DNA of 64,000 nt, from positions 2,909,001-2,973,000 of the forward strand of contig NZ_CP110921.1 of NCBI RefSeq assembly GCF_026247885.1, written 5' to 3'. Numbering within the stretch: the first letter of the stretch is position 1; each line of letters opens with the position of its first letter. Source of the stretch: Methylococcus mesophilus (GTDB taxonomy: Bacteria > Pseudomonadota > Gammaproteobacteria > Methylococcales > Methylococcaceae). This document shows, one piece after another, positions 54,959 to 63,925 of the stretch. Both the position numbers and the translations under genes were made by a program. Below the pieces are notes generated by a model, which worked only from the letters and a program-made list of their open reading frames with translations, did not search any database and was not told the origin of the DNA.

Positions 54959-56053
54959 ATGACGGACGCCTCTTTGCGCTGCTGGTTGGCCCTGGTGCGG
55001 CTGCCTGGTGTCGGGCCGCGCCGCGCAGCGTCGCTGCTGGAGCGGTTCGGCTCGGCCGGCGCGGTGTTCGCACAGCCGCGGGAGGCCTACGAGGGGCTGC
55101 GCTTGAACGGGGATGCACTGCATCGCCTGATGCGCCCGCGATGGGAGGATGTCGAGGCGGACCTCGCCTGGCTGTCGCAACCGGGACACGGTTGCTTCAC
55201 TCTGCACGATCGCGAATATCCTTCTTTGCTGCGAGAGATCGCGGATCCTCCGGTGGTGCTATTCACGCGAGGGGACGCCGCCGTGCTGAGGAGCAAGCAG
55301 ATCGCCATCGTCGGCAGCCGCAATCCTACGGTGACGGGGGAGCGGACGGCAAGACGGTTTGCCGCGGCCTTGTCTCGAGCCGGGCTGGCGGTCACCAGCG
55401 GATTGGCTTCTGGAATAGACGCCGCCGGGCATAAGGGGGCCCTGGAGGCCGGAGGCCCGACCGTCGCCGTGTTCGGGTGCGGGCCGGACCGGATCTATCC
55501 GCCCCGGCACCAGGCGCTGGCCGATGCCATCGCCGCCAGCGGCGGGGTGCTCGTGTCCGAGTTTCCGCCCGGCACTCCACCGAGCCGGGAGGGATTTCCG
55601 CGCCGCAACCGCATCATCAGCGGCCTCAGTCTCGGTGTGCTGGTGGTCGAGGCGGCGCTGAAATCGGGCTCGCTCATCACTGCGCGCCAGGCGATGGAGC
55701 AGGGGCGCGAGGTCTTCGCCATTCCCGGTTCGATCCTCGACCCCCTGGCTCGCGGCTGCAATACGCTGATTCGTGAGGGCGCAAAGCTGGTGGAGTCGGT
55801 CCCGGACATTCTCGAGGAACTCGGCGCGCTGGCGGGTTTCGTGGATTTCCACGGAGATTCCCCTGTTCCGCAGCCGACTGACGCGGAAGCCGCGCGGATT
55901 CTGGCACATATTGCCTATGCGCCGACGTCCGTGGATACTCTAGTCGCGGCAACAGGTTATCCAGCGAACCTCATCGCCTCGAAACTCGTCCTGCTCGAGA
56001 TGGAGGGCCATGTGGCGGCTGCGCCGGGCGGCGGATACTGCCGTATAAAGTAG
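54959..56053 (+). CDS. dprA: DNA processing protein DprA (Smf)
   Basis: DprA binds incoming single-stranded DNA and loads RecA in natural transformation. The 364-aa product has an N-terminal helix-hairpin-like region (RLPGVGPRRAASLLERFG) and the Rossmann-fold core with IAIVGSRNPTVTGER, SGLASGIDAAGHKGAL, FPRRNRIISGLSLGVLVVEA and SLITARQAMEQGREVFAIPG. A C-terminal winged helix (residues about 310-364) follows. It lies 10 nt after the LysM gene. Confidence 0.95.
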   Translation: MTDASLRCWLALVRLPGVGPRRAASLLERFGSAGAVFAQPREAYEGLRLNGDALHRLMRPRWEDVEADLAWLSQPGHGCFTLHDREYPSLLREIADPPVVLFTRGDAAVLRSKQIAIVGSRNPTVTGERTARRFAAALSRAGLAVTSGLASGIDAAGHKGALEAGGPTVAVFGCGPDRIYPPRHQALADAIAASGGVLVSEFPPGTPPSREGFPRRNRIISGLSLGVLVVEAALKSGSLITARQAMEQGREVFAIPGSILDPLARGCNTLIREGAKLVESVPDILEELGALAGFVDFHGDSPVPQPTDAEAARILAHIAYAPTSVDTLVAATGYPANLIASKLVLLEMEGHVAAAPGGGYCRIK

Positions 56054-56088
56054 GGAGCGTACCGACGCTCCCCCACTCGAGAGGGCCA

Positions 56089-56556
56089 ATGAAAGAAAAC
56101 GTGTTTGATGTGTTGATCTACCTGTTCGAAAACTATCTGGACCGCGATGCCGAGCAGGCGCCGGATCCCGACGAGATGCGGACCGAGTTGCTGGAAGCGG
56201 GTTTTCCGCAGCAGGAGATCAATCGGGCGTTCGACTGGCTGGAGACGCTGGGCGCCCAACAGCCGATGCGTGCCGCCTCCCTCCCCGCTTTCCGAATCTT
56301 TTCGTCGGAAGAATTGGCCAAGCTGGATGTGGAATGCCGCGGTTTCCTGATGTTTCTGGAGCAGAGCGGCATTTTGACCGCGGAGAGCAGGGAAATGGTC
56401 ATCGATCGCCTCATGGCTTTGAACGAGGAACCCATCTCGCTCGAAAATCTGAAATGGGTCGTCTTGATGGTGCTGTTCAGCCAGCCCAGCGAGGAAGTCG
56501 CGTTCGCACGCATGGAAAATCTCGTTTATGAAAGCTTTCCCGGCTATATCCACTAG
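56089..56556 (+). CDS. smg: Smg family protein (DUF494)
   Basis: Member of the DUF494/Smg family found between dprA and topA in Gammaproteobacteria; function unknown. The 155-aa product is acidic, with the family N-terminus ENVFDVLIYLFENYL and C-terminus LENLKWVVLMVLFSQP. It starts 35 nt after dprA. Confidence 0.93.
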   Translation: MKENVFDVLIYLFENYLDRDAEQAPDPDEMRTELLEAGFPQQEINRAFDWLETLGAQQPMRAASLPAFRIFSSEELAKLDVECRGFLMFLEQSGILTAESREMVIDRLMALNEEPISLENLKWVVLMVLFSQPSEEVAFARMENLVYESFPGYIH

Positions 56557-56640
56557 AGTCCGGGCGGAGGCTCCGGCCGGGACTGCAGGCGCGAAGCTGC
56601 AGCCCGCCCCAAGAGCCACCGCCTGAGGCAGATTTCATCC

Positions 56641-58947
56641 ATGGCTCAACATCTCGTCATCGTCGAATCGCCGGCCAAAGCCCGGACGATCGAAAAATAT
56701 CTCGGCAAGTCTTTCCAGGTCTATGCCTCCTACGGGCACGTGAGGGATCTGATCCCCAAGGAAGGCGCGGTCGATCCGGACCACGATTTTTCGATGAAGT
56801 ACGAAATCATCGAAAAGAACAAGAAGCATGTGCAGGCGATTTCCAAGGCCATGGAAAAGGCCGATGCGCTTTACCTCGCGACTGACCCGGACCGCGAAGG
56901 CGAGGCGATTTCCTGGCATCTGTACGAACTGCTGAAGGAACAGCAAGTGCTCGACAGCAAGCCGGTGCACCGGGTGGTTTTTCATGAGATCACCAAGCGC
57001 GCGATCACCGAAGCGGTGGCTAACCCTAAGCCGCTGTCGACCGATTTGATCCATGCCCAGCAGGCCCGGCGGGCGCTCGATTACTTGGTCGGCTTCAAGC
57101 TTTCGCCCCTGTTGTGGAAGAAAATCCGCCGCGGCCTGTCGGCGGGCCGGGTGCAGAGCCCCGCCTTACGGATGATCGTGGAACGCGAGCTCGAAATCGA
57201 GCGCTTCGAGATCCAGGAATACTGGACCATCGAGGCGGCGATCCAATCCGAAGATCAGGCGCTTTCGGCACGGCTGACCCATCTGGCCGGCAAGAAGCTC
57301 GAGCAGTTCAGCATCGTCAACGAAGAGCAGGCGCAAGCCACGCGGCAGAGCTTGCTGGATCAGGCCCGGGGCAAACTGCGGGTGACCAGGGTCGAGGAGA
57401 AGGAGCGCAAGCGCAACCCTGCTGCTCCCTTCACCACTTCGACCCTGCAGCAGGAAGCCGCCAGGAAGCTCGGTTTCACCACCCGGCGAACCATGACGGT
57501 GGCGCAGCAGCTCTATGAAGGCATCGACCTCGGCGGCGAGGCGGTGGGCCTGATCACCTACATGCGCACCGATTCGGTGAACCTGGCCCAGGAAGCGATC
57601 CAGGAATTGCGCGCGCTGATCGAGTCGCGCTACGGCAAGGACAACGTGCCGGAGCAGCCGCGCCTCTACAAGACGAAGAGCAAGAACGCCCAGGAGGCCC
57701 ATGAGGCGATCCGTCCGACCTCGGCGTTCCGCAGCCCGGAGTCCGTAAAGGCGCATCTGACGCCGGACCAGCTCAAGCTCTACAGCCTGATCTGGAAGCG
57801 TAGCGTGGCCTGCCAGATGGTCCATGCGACCTTGAACACCGTCACGGTGGACTTCGCCTGCGGCAGTACCGACAACCTGTTCCGGGCCACTGGCTCGACC
57901 GTGATCCATCCGGGTTTCATGTCGGTGTACCGGGAAGGTCAGGACGATGTACCGGAGGAAAGCGACGAAATCTATCTGCCCAAACTGGCGGAGGGGCAGG
58001 AGGTCGACCTGAGGGAGGTAATCCCCTCGCAGCATTTCACCGAGCCGCCGCCGCGCTATACCGAGGCCAGCCTGGTCAAGGCGCTGGAAGAGTACGGCAT
58101 AGGCCGGCCGTCGACCTATGCGACCATCATTTCGACGTTGCAGCAGCGGCATTACGTCGAGCTGGAAACCAAGCGGTTCCATCCTACCGATCTGGGGCGG
58201 GTGGTGAATAAGTTCCTGACGGAGCATTTCAACCGTTACGTCGACTACAACTTCACCGCCGATCTCGAAGACGATCTGGACGCCGTGTCGCGCGGGGAAA
58301 AGGACTGGATTCCGCTCATGCGGGAATTCTGGGGGCCATTCCACACCCTGATCGGCGAAAAGGACGAAAGCCTGAAACGGGCCGACGTGACGCATGAGGC
58401 GATCGACGAGAAATGCCCGGAATGCGGGAGTCCGCTATCGATCCGGCTGGGGCGCAACGGGCGCTTCATCGGCTGCAACAATTATCCCCAGTGCAAATAC
58501 ACGCGCAATCTGGCGGGCAAGGAATCGGAGCAGGCCGAACCCGAAGTCGTCGAAGGGCGGCAATGCCCAAAATGCAACTCGCCCTTGGTCATCAAGACGG
58601 GGCGCTACGGCCGCTTCATCGGCTGCAGCGGCTATCCCACCTGCCGCCACATCGAGCCGCTGGAGAAGCCCACCGATACCGGCGTGACGTGTCCGGAGTG
58701 CCACCAGGGTACCTTGACCAAGCGCAAGTCGCGCTTCGGCAAGCTGTTCTATTCCTGCTCGACCTACCCCAAATGCAGCTATGCCGTGTGGAATCCGCCG
58801 ATTCCCGAGGCTTGTCCCGCCTGCCAGTGGCCGGTGCTCACCCTGAAGACCACCAAGCGCCGTGGCACCGAGAAAGTGTGTCCGCGTAAGGAGTGCGGTT
58901 ATGCAGCGCCATACGAAGGTGAGCCGCTGACCGATTCCGCCGCTTGA
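56641..58947 (+). CDS. topA: DNA topoisomerase I
   Basis: Type IA topoisomerase relaxing negative supercoils. The 768-aa product has the Toprim start HLVIVESPAKARTIEKYLG and the DPDREGEAISWHL acidic motif. The catalytic Tyr307 lies in GLITYMRTDSVNL. Four C-terminal Cys-rich zinc ribbons follow (CPECGSPL, CPKCNSPL, CPECHQGTL, CPACQWPVL). It is 84 nt after smg and overlaps tsaC by 4 bp. Confidence 0.97.
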   Translation: MAQHLVIVESPAKARTIEKYLGKSFQVYASYGHVRDLIPKEGAVDPDHDFSMKYEIIEKNKKHVQAISKAMEKADALYLATDPDREGEAISWHLYELLKEQQVLDSKPVHRVVFHEITKRAITEAVANPKPLSTDLIHAQQARRALDYLVGFKLSPLLWKKIRRGLSAGRVQSPALRMIVERELEIERFEIQEYWTIEAAIQSEDQALSARLTHLAGKKLEQFSIVNEEQAQATRQSLLDQARGKLRVTRVEEKERKRNPAAPFTTSTLQQEAARKLGFTTRRTMTVAQQLYEGIDLGGEAVGLITYMRTDSVNLAQEAIQELRALIESRYGKDNVPEQPRLYKTKSKNAQEAHEAIRPTSAFRSPESVKAHLTPDQLKLYSLIWKRSVACQMVHATLNTVTVDFACGSTDNLFRATGSTVIHPGFMSVYREGQDDVPEESDEIYLPKLAEGQEVDLREVIPSQHFTEPPPRYTEASLVKALEEYGIGRPSTYATIISTLQQRHYVELETKRFHPTDLGRVVNKFLTEHFNRYVDYNFTADLEDDLDAVSRGEKDWIPLMREFWGPFHTLIGEKDESLKRADVTHEAIDEKCPECGSPLSIRLGRNGRFIGCNNYPQCKYTRNLAGKESEQAEPEVVEGRQCPKCNSPLVIKTGRYGRFIGCSGYPTCRHIEPLEKPTDTGVTCPECHQGTLTKRKSRFGKLFYSCSTYPKCSYAVWNPPIPEACPACQWPVLTLKTTKRRGTEKVCPRKECGYAAPYEGEPLTDSAA

Positions 58948-59525
58948 GCGTCGGCTCGGCGCCCGTGGCTTGGGTTTCCGGGTTCCGTGTCGGCCTTGCC
59001 GCGGATGCTCTGCGCGGCGGTCGGGTAGTGGCCTATCCCACCGAAGCGGTCTACGGGTTGGGATGTGATCCCTTCAATGAAGACGCTGTCCGTCGGCTGC
59101 TGGCGCTCAAGCAGCGCAGCGAGACGAAAGGTCTGATCCTGATCGCGGCGGACGTGGAAGCCATCAAAGTCCTGGTCGACCTTGCCCGCGTCCCGCGCGC
59201 CGGTGAAGTGCGCGCGAGCTGGCCCGGTCCCACGACATGGCTGATCCCGGCTCGCCCCGCTATTCCCGGCTGGCTGCGTGGTGCCCATGATTCCCTGGCG
59301 GTCCGGGTCACTGCCCACCCCGTTGCGGCCGCCCTGTGCCGCGCCTTTGGCGGCGCGATCGTCTCGACCAGCGCCAACCTTTCAGGGCATCGGCCCGCTC
59401 GAACCCCGGTGCGGCTGTGGTGCCAGTTTTCCCGTCAGGCGATCCATTTCCTGCCCGGCCGCCTCGGCGGCGCCGTTCGTCCCACCCCCATCTTCGACGC
59501 AATGAGCGGGCAGCGCATCCGCTGA
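58944..59525 (+). CDS. tsaC: Threonylcarbamoyl-AMP synthase TsaC (YrdC/SUA5)
   Basis: Makes threonylcarbamoyl-AMP for t6A at position 37 of ANN-decoding tRNAs. The 193-aa product has the YrdC motifs GGRVVAYPTEAVYGLGCDP, LLALKQRSETKGLILIAA, WPGPTTWLIPA, SLAVRVTAHPV and IVSTSANLSGH. The start is uncertain: a TTG at 58944 overlaps the topA stop, and a GTG at 58965 gives a length closer to E. coli TsaC. The dprA-smg-topA-tsaC order is conserved in Gammaproteobacteria. Confidence 0.92.
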   Translation: MSVGSAPVAWVSGFRVGLAADALRGGRVVAYPTEAVYGLGCDPFNEDAVRRLLALKQRSETKGLILIAADVEAIKVLVDLARVPRAGEVRASWPGPTTWLIPARPAIPGWLRGAHDSLAVRVTAHPVAAALCRAFGGAIVSTSANLSGHRPARTPVRLWCQFSRQAIHFLPGRLGGAVRPTPIFDAMSGQRIR

Positions 59526-59733
59526 GCGGCGCCTGTCGCAAATCCGACAAAGGCGGGTCCAGCCGGTTTCCATGTGGGAGAACTACCCTGTTGAGATGCC
59601 GCCGGCAGGCCCCCCCGGGAGCCGGTAGCCCTCGGGAAACCGCGGTCTTCCGGGCTCTCTGTGCACTCGCCGAGGCGATGGAACGCTGTTTGCTGGGAGT
59701 CGTTAAACGATCCCGGAATGTAAGGAGCCCTCT

Positions 59734-61305
59734 ATGCTCGAAATTGCCATTGTCGGAGGTGGACTGTGCGGCTTGGCGCTTGCCCAGAGCCTGCACGCCA
59801 AGCGGCGCGATTTTGCGTTGTTCGATGCCCGCGACCGTCTCGGCGGGCGCATCCTGTCGGTGCCTAGCGAAAAGGCCGGCACCGCGCTGGACCTCGGGCC
59901 CACGTGGTTCTGGCCGGAAATCCAGCCGCGCATGCTCAAACTGGTAAACGATTTGGGGTTGCACAGCTTTCCCCAGCACGATACCGGCGAAGTCCTGTAC
60001 CTGACCGATCACGACAAGGCGCCGGACACGCTGAGCCGGCCCGGTCTGCACGGCGGGGCCCACCGTCTCGAAGGCGGAATGGCGAGCCTGGTGAACGCGT
60101 TGAGCCGGAGCCTTCCTCTCAGCGCATTGAGGCTCGGCCATGAACTGACCGCCATCACCGATTGCGGCGATCACGTGGAGCTGAGTTTCGTCTGCGGCGG
60201 GGAGTCCGTCGTCGTCGCCGCGCGCCGCGTGGTGCTCGCGATGCCGCCGCGCCTGGTCGAAGAACGGGTTCGCTTCGAACCGGCCCTGGACGGCAAGGTA
60301 CTCGACGCCTTGCGCGACACCTACACCTGGATGGCCGATCAGGCGAAGGCGGTGATCGCCTACGACAAACCCTTCTGGCGCGAGGCCGGGCAATCCGGGA
60401 ATGCTTTCGTTCAGCACGAACATGTCGTGCTCGGCGAGATCTTTGACGCCTGCGATGCGAATGCCGAACGGGCCGCCCTGGGCGGCTTCTTCGCGCTGCC
60501 TCCGGAGGCGCGGGCGAACCTGCGGCAAGGCATGCCGATGTTGGTCTCCAGCCAGCTGGTGCAGGTATTCGGCATCGCGGCAGAGCAGGGGGAGATGTGG
60601 TTTCAGGATTGGGCGGAGGAGCCCTACACCTGCAGCCGGAGGGATCATGTGCCGCCGGACAATCACCCGGAATATGGCCACCCGCTGCTGCGGCGGCCGC
60701 AATGGGGTGGGCGGCTGCATTTCGGCGGTTCGGAGACCGCGAGCTATGGCGGCGGCTACCTCGAAGGCGCTCTGGAGGCGGCTGCCCGACTCCAAAGGGC
60801 GCTGATCCTGGAGCGGCCCTCTGTCGCGCCGGGGATTGCGCAGAACGAGCAGGGCATCGCCGGGTTCGGCGAGTGGGTGGCCGCTCAGCGCGCGGCGGTT
60901 CTCGAGCGCTACAAGCGTCTGCTCCATCAGAATCTCGCAAGCCAGCGCGCCGAGCAGCTAACCCAGCGGGCCGTGCTCGGTGTCATGGAGCAGGTCTACA
61001 GCGAAGCCTTGGCAAGGCTCGGCGAGCTTTCCTTCGATCCCCCTGCCGGGAGCATCGACACCGGAGTCGCTGCGCTGGCACAGGACCTGCTATCACCCTT
61101 CGTCGGCTTCAACAAGTTCCTGCTCGACGAGGCGATCGCGTTCAACAGCGGCTCCTGCGCGTTGTCCAATTTCCCGTCCGAGCATCGGCCGTCGCCCGAC
61201 TATCTGGAGACCACGGCTCGCGATCTGGCCGCCGCCTGGCGCGAGTTCGCCTACAACGTCAACGCTCTGCTCGCGGGCCGTTTGGCTGTGCGGGCGGCGG
61301 CATGA
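59734..61305 (+). CDS. Flavin-containing amine oxidase family protein
   Basis: A 523-aa FAD protein of the monoamine oxidase fold: AIVGGGLCGLALAQSL at the N-terminus, the second GG motif DARDRLGGRI, and the C-terminal FAD loop FGGSETASYGGGYLEGALEAA near residue 330. About 150 residues follow that loop, an extension beyond the usual fold, helical and of unknown role. Substrate unknown. A 208-bp gap separates it from tsaC, with AAGGAG seven bases before the ATG. It precedes the ModC-like gene by 28 nt. Confidence 0.83.
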   Translation: MLEIAIVGGGLCGLALAQSLHAKRRDFALFDARDRLGGRILSVPSEKAGTALDLGPTWFWPEIQPRMLKLVNDLGLHSFPQHDTGEVLYLTDHDKAPDTLSRPGLHGGAHRLEGGMASLVNALSRSLPLSALRLGHELTAITDCGDHVELSFVCGGESVVVAARRVVLAMPPRLVEERVRFEPALDGKVLDALRDTYTWMADQAKAVIAYDKPFWREAGQSGNAFVQHEHVVLGEIFDACDANAERAALGGFFALPPEARANLRQGMPMLVSSQLVQVFGIAAEQGEMWFQDWAEEPYTCSRRDHVPPDNHPEYGHPLLRRPQWGGRLHFGGSETASYGGGYLEGALEAAARLQRALILERPSVAPGIAQNEQGIAGFGEWVAAQRAAVLERYKRLLHQNLASQRAEQLTQRAVLGVMEQVYSEALARLGELSFDPPAGSIDTGVAALAQDLLSPFVGFNKFLLDEAIAFNSGSCALSNFPSEHRPSPDYLETTARDLAAAWREFAYNVNALLAGRLAVRAAA

Positions 61306-61333
61306 TAGAGAGTAAAACGCGGAGGGGTATTCG

Positions 61334-62455
61334 ATGCTTGAAATGGATGTAAGGCTGAGCCGGGATCATTTCGATCTGTCCGCCCGGCTCACGATCGACA
61401 GCCCGATGACTGCTTGTTTCGGGCCGCCGGGCGCCGGCAAGAGCACCCTGCTGGGCGTGATCGCCGGCGTCGTCAGCCCGCATCGCGGCTGGATCAGGCT
61501 CGGCGGCGATACGGTTTTCGACAGCCGCCAGGGCGTGCGCGTGCCCGCCGCCCGCCGCCGGGTCGGCCTCGTGCGTTTCGATCCGGCCAGCCACCCGCGG
61601 CAGACGGTGCGCGCGCTACTCCAGGACGCACATCAGAATTCGGTGCGAACCGGTGCTTTCGGATTCGGCGAGGTGGTCGACCTGCTGGAGCTTGAGCCCT
61701 TGCTCGAGAGCGGCGTTCACGCCTTGACGCCGGGAGACAGGCAGCGGGTTGCGATGGCGCATGCGCTGATCCCCGCGCCACGCCTGTTGCTGCTCGACGA
61801 TCAACTCGAAGTTTCAGGCGTTTCCAACTCGGCGTTGCTGCCCTATCTCACGCGAGTTCGCGATGAGTTGAACGTCCCCGTCATTTACGTCAGCCATTCG
61901 CTGGGCGAGGTGCTGCAACTCACCAACCGCATGGTGCTCATGGTCAATGGCCGCATCCTGGGGGTCGGGGATCCGCATGAAATCATCACCGACAAAATCC
62001 TTTCCGCCGTCTCGGCCTTGCAGGGCATAGAGAGTATCCTTCCGGTGACCGTGCTGGGTCACGAGGCCGAGAACGGCTGCACCATCGCCTACTACCACGG
62101 TACTGAGCTGGTATTGCCGATGGCCGCGCATCTGGCGCCGGGCGATTCCACTCACGTCTCCATCCGCTCCAGCGACGTTGCCCTGTCGAAGCAGTACCTG
62201 CGGGGGACGTCGATCCAGAACCAGATCAAGGGCCGGGTTTGCGCGGTCATCCGCACGCCAGGGCACGCCGTCGTACAGATCGACTGCGGCGTCACCCTGC
62301 TGGCTGGCATTTCCCTCAAAGCGCTCCATGAAATGGCTTTGCAGGAAGGAGACACCGTGTATTGCCTGATCAAGGTGCATGCGTTCTCCTATGTGGGAAT
62401 CCCTTCACAGGACCGGCGTTCCGGCGATACGTTGGAACTACCGGTCATCCATTGA
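61334..62455 (+). CDS. ModC-like ABC ATPase with degraded catalytic motifs
   Basis: The 373-aa product is built like ModC, the molybdate importer ATPase, with an ABC domain (residues 1-230) and a C-terminal Mop-type oxyanion-binding region (about 290-360). Walker A is intact (GPPGAGKST, 30-38) and so is the H-loop His188 (YVSHS). The ABC signature is LTPGD instead of LSGGE (131-135), the residue after the Walker B Asp is Asp, not Glu (LLLLDDQLEV, 151-160), and the Q-loop Gln is absent. No permease or binding protein is adjacent. It may bind nucleotide and molybdate without driving transport, for example as a sensor. Confidence 0.85.
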   Translation: MLEMDVRLSRDHFDLSARLTIDSPMTACFGPPGAGKSTLLGVIAGVVSPHRGWIRLGGDTVFDSRQGVRVPAARRRVGLVRFDPASHPRQTVRALLQDAHQNSVRTGAFGFGEVVDLLELEPLLESGVHALTPGDRQRVAMAHALIPAPRLLLLDDQLEVSGVSNSALLPYLTRVRDELNVPVIYVSHSLGEVLQLTNRMVLMVNGRILGVGDPHEIITDKILSAVSALQGIESILPVTVLGHEAENGCTIAYYHGTELVLPMAAHLAPGDSTHVSIRSSDVALSKQYLRGTSIQNQIKGRVCAVIRTPGHAVVQIDCGVTLLAGISLKALHEMALQEGDTVYCLIKVHAFSYVGIPSQDRRSGDTLELPVIH

Positions 62456-62486
62456 AGAATCGAGCTAATTCTCAAGGCAGACATCT

Positions 62487-62798
62487 ATGAGCACCTATAT
62501 CAAGACTACGCAGGACGGCCGCAAGGTCGAAGTCATCGGACTGGCCGTTTGCCTCGACGGCCACAAGGAAGCCACCCGCCTGGTTTCCGTCAGCGAGCAC
62601 CCCAACCGGGATGCCATCCTGGCGGCGATGCCGGATGCTACCCACATGGCGGGCCGGCTGCCGCTCTCGGCGGAAGAGGCCGCCGCCGCCCAGGCGGCGC
62701 TGGATGCAGCCAAGGAGGCCTATGCGTGCAGCCCCAAAGGGCTTTCGGAACGGATTCGCGTGGTTCAAAACCAAGCTTTGGCTAACCGCGACGGTTGA
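62487..62798 (+). CDS. Hypothetical small protein
   Basis: I do not recognise this 103-aa protein. Its first half has strand-like patterns (YIKTTQDGRKVEVIGLAVCL) and the middle is an Ala/Glu-rich helix (EEAAAAQAALDAAKEAYAC). Two Cys, near residues 22 and 80. No signal peptide or membrane helix. It sits 31 nt after the ModC-like gene and 17 nt before the DUF364 gene, so it is probably part of the same transcript. Confidence 0.7.
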   Translation: MSTYIKTTQDGRKVEVIGLAVCLDGHKEATRLVSVSEHPNRDAILAAMPDATHMAGRLPLSAEEAAAAQAALDAAKEAYACSPKGLSERIRVVQNQALANRDG

Positions 62799-62815
62799 GC
62801 CGACCGCGTTCGCGG

Positions 62816-63814
62816 ATGACGAACCCTTACGAAATCTACGACCTGCTGCAGGACTATGCCGGTGCCCCGGTGCCGGTGAGCACCGTAGCGATAGGTCTGG
62901 TCTGGACGCTTTGCGAAGCCGACGCCGTCGGGCTCTCGATGAGCCCGGGTGTTCACACACGGACTCTTCCCTGGGCCGGTACGTTGCGCGGCAAGATCTT
63001 GTCCGAACTGGCCGCGTGGGTGCGGGAGTTCGATCCTTACCGGGCCACAGTCGGTATGGCGGCGGTCAACGCCGGCATCAACCGGCTCGGCCTGTTCCCG
63101 GAAGGCGAGACGCTTGAACCGAAGGCCGGCGCCAACAACAACCTTGCCGTTTTCGAGCACTTCCTCGCCGAGATGCGCGGCAAGCGGGTCGTGGTGATCG
63201 GCCGTTATCCCGGACTGGATCGGTTCGCCGAAACCCATGCCCTGAAACTGACTGTCCTAGAGCGTCAGTCCGGTCCGGACGATCTGCCGGATTCCGCCTG
63301 CGAGTACCTGCTCCCGGAAGCGGACTGGGTATTCCTCACCGCTACGTCGATTCCGAACAAGACCTTTCCACGTCTTGCGACCCTGGCGCGCGGTGCCACC
63401 ACGGTGCTGATGGGCCCCACCGCCCCCTGGCTGCCGGAACTCCAGCATTTCGGCATCGACTATCTGGCCGGCGTGGAGACCGCCGATCCCGGAATCCTGA
63501 AAGCTACCGTGTGCGAAGGCGGCGGCGTGCGGATTTTCGATTCCGGGGTGCGCTACCGGATCGCGCCCATCGGCATGGAAGCCAGTAAGTCCTGGGCGCG
63601 CCGCATGATCGCGGCGGCGGCGGCGGAGCGGGAGCGCCTCAAGCAGGACATGGAAGCATGGTATGGTCGGGGCGGTTCCGTGCGTTTCCCGGAGTTTGCG
63701 CAACTGGAAGCGGTCGACCGCCGTCTTTCGCGTCTGGACACCTGCTTCAAGCGGCTCTGGGATGCCTCTCCCGATCCGCTCCCGGGACGTTTTTCCAGCG
63801 CCTCCCGCTGCTGA
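62816..63814 (+). CDS. DUF364 protein (putative metal-chelation Rossmann-like domain)
   Basis: The 332-aa product matches the DUF4213/DUF364 family: an enolase-like N-terminal part with YRATVGMAAVNAGINRLG, and the C-terminal Rossmann-like part with VVVIGRYPGL, DWVFLTATSIPNKTFPRLATLAR and STVLMGPTAPWLPEL-like text (TTVLMGPTAPWLPEL). Family members are thought to handle metals or metal cofactors, from structures and gene context. The ATG at 62816 is chosen. The last 80 residues are a charged helical tail beyond the family core. Confidence 0.8.
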   Translation: MTNPYEIYDLLQDYAGAPVPVSTVAIGLVWTLCEADAVGLSMSPGVHTRTLPWAGTLRGKILSELAAWVREFDPYRATVGMAAVNAGINRLGLFPEGETLEPKAGANNNLAVFEHFLAEMRGKRVVVIGRYPGLDRFAETHALKLTVLERQSGPDDLPDSACEYLLPEADWVFLTATSIPNKTFPRLATLARGATTVLMGPTAPWLPELQHFGIDYLAGVETADPGILKATVCEGGGVRIFDSGVRYRIAPIGMEASKSWARRMIAAAAAERERLKQDMEAWYGRGGSVRFPEFAQLEAVDRRLSRLDTCFKRLWDASPDPLPGRFSSASRC

Positions 63815-63862
63815 TCCGGCGCCGATGGCCGTCGGCCTCGGACGCCCCAAAAACCATGTGAA

Positions 63863-63890
63863 TTGACGGGTTTTGCCGGGACAGTACAAT
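63863..63890 (+). promoter_or_regulatory. Sigma-70 promoter before the last gene
   Basis: TTGACG (63863-63868), 16-nt spacer, TACAAT (63885-63890). A start point near 63897 would leave a 30-nt leader before the ATG at 63926. It indicates the last gene begins a new transcript. Confidence 0.7.
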
Positions 63891-63925
63891 GCGATCGGAA
63901 TCAAATCTTTCTGGAGATGGTCTCG

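Noticed and set aside
59308-60927. A 539-codon minus-strand frame spanning tsaC and the amine oxidase
   Set aside because: Both plus-strand genes show family motifs; this frame is an antisense artefact of GC-rich codon use.
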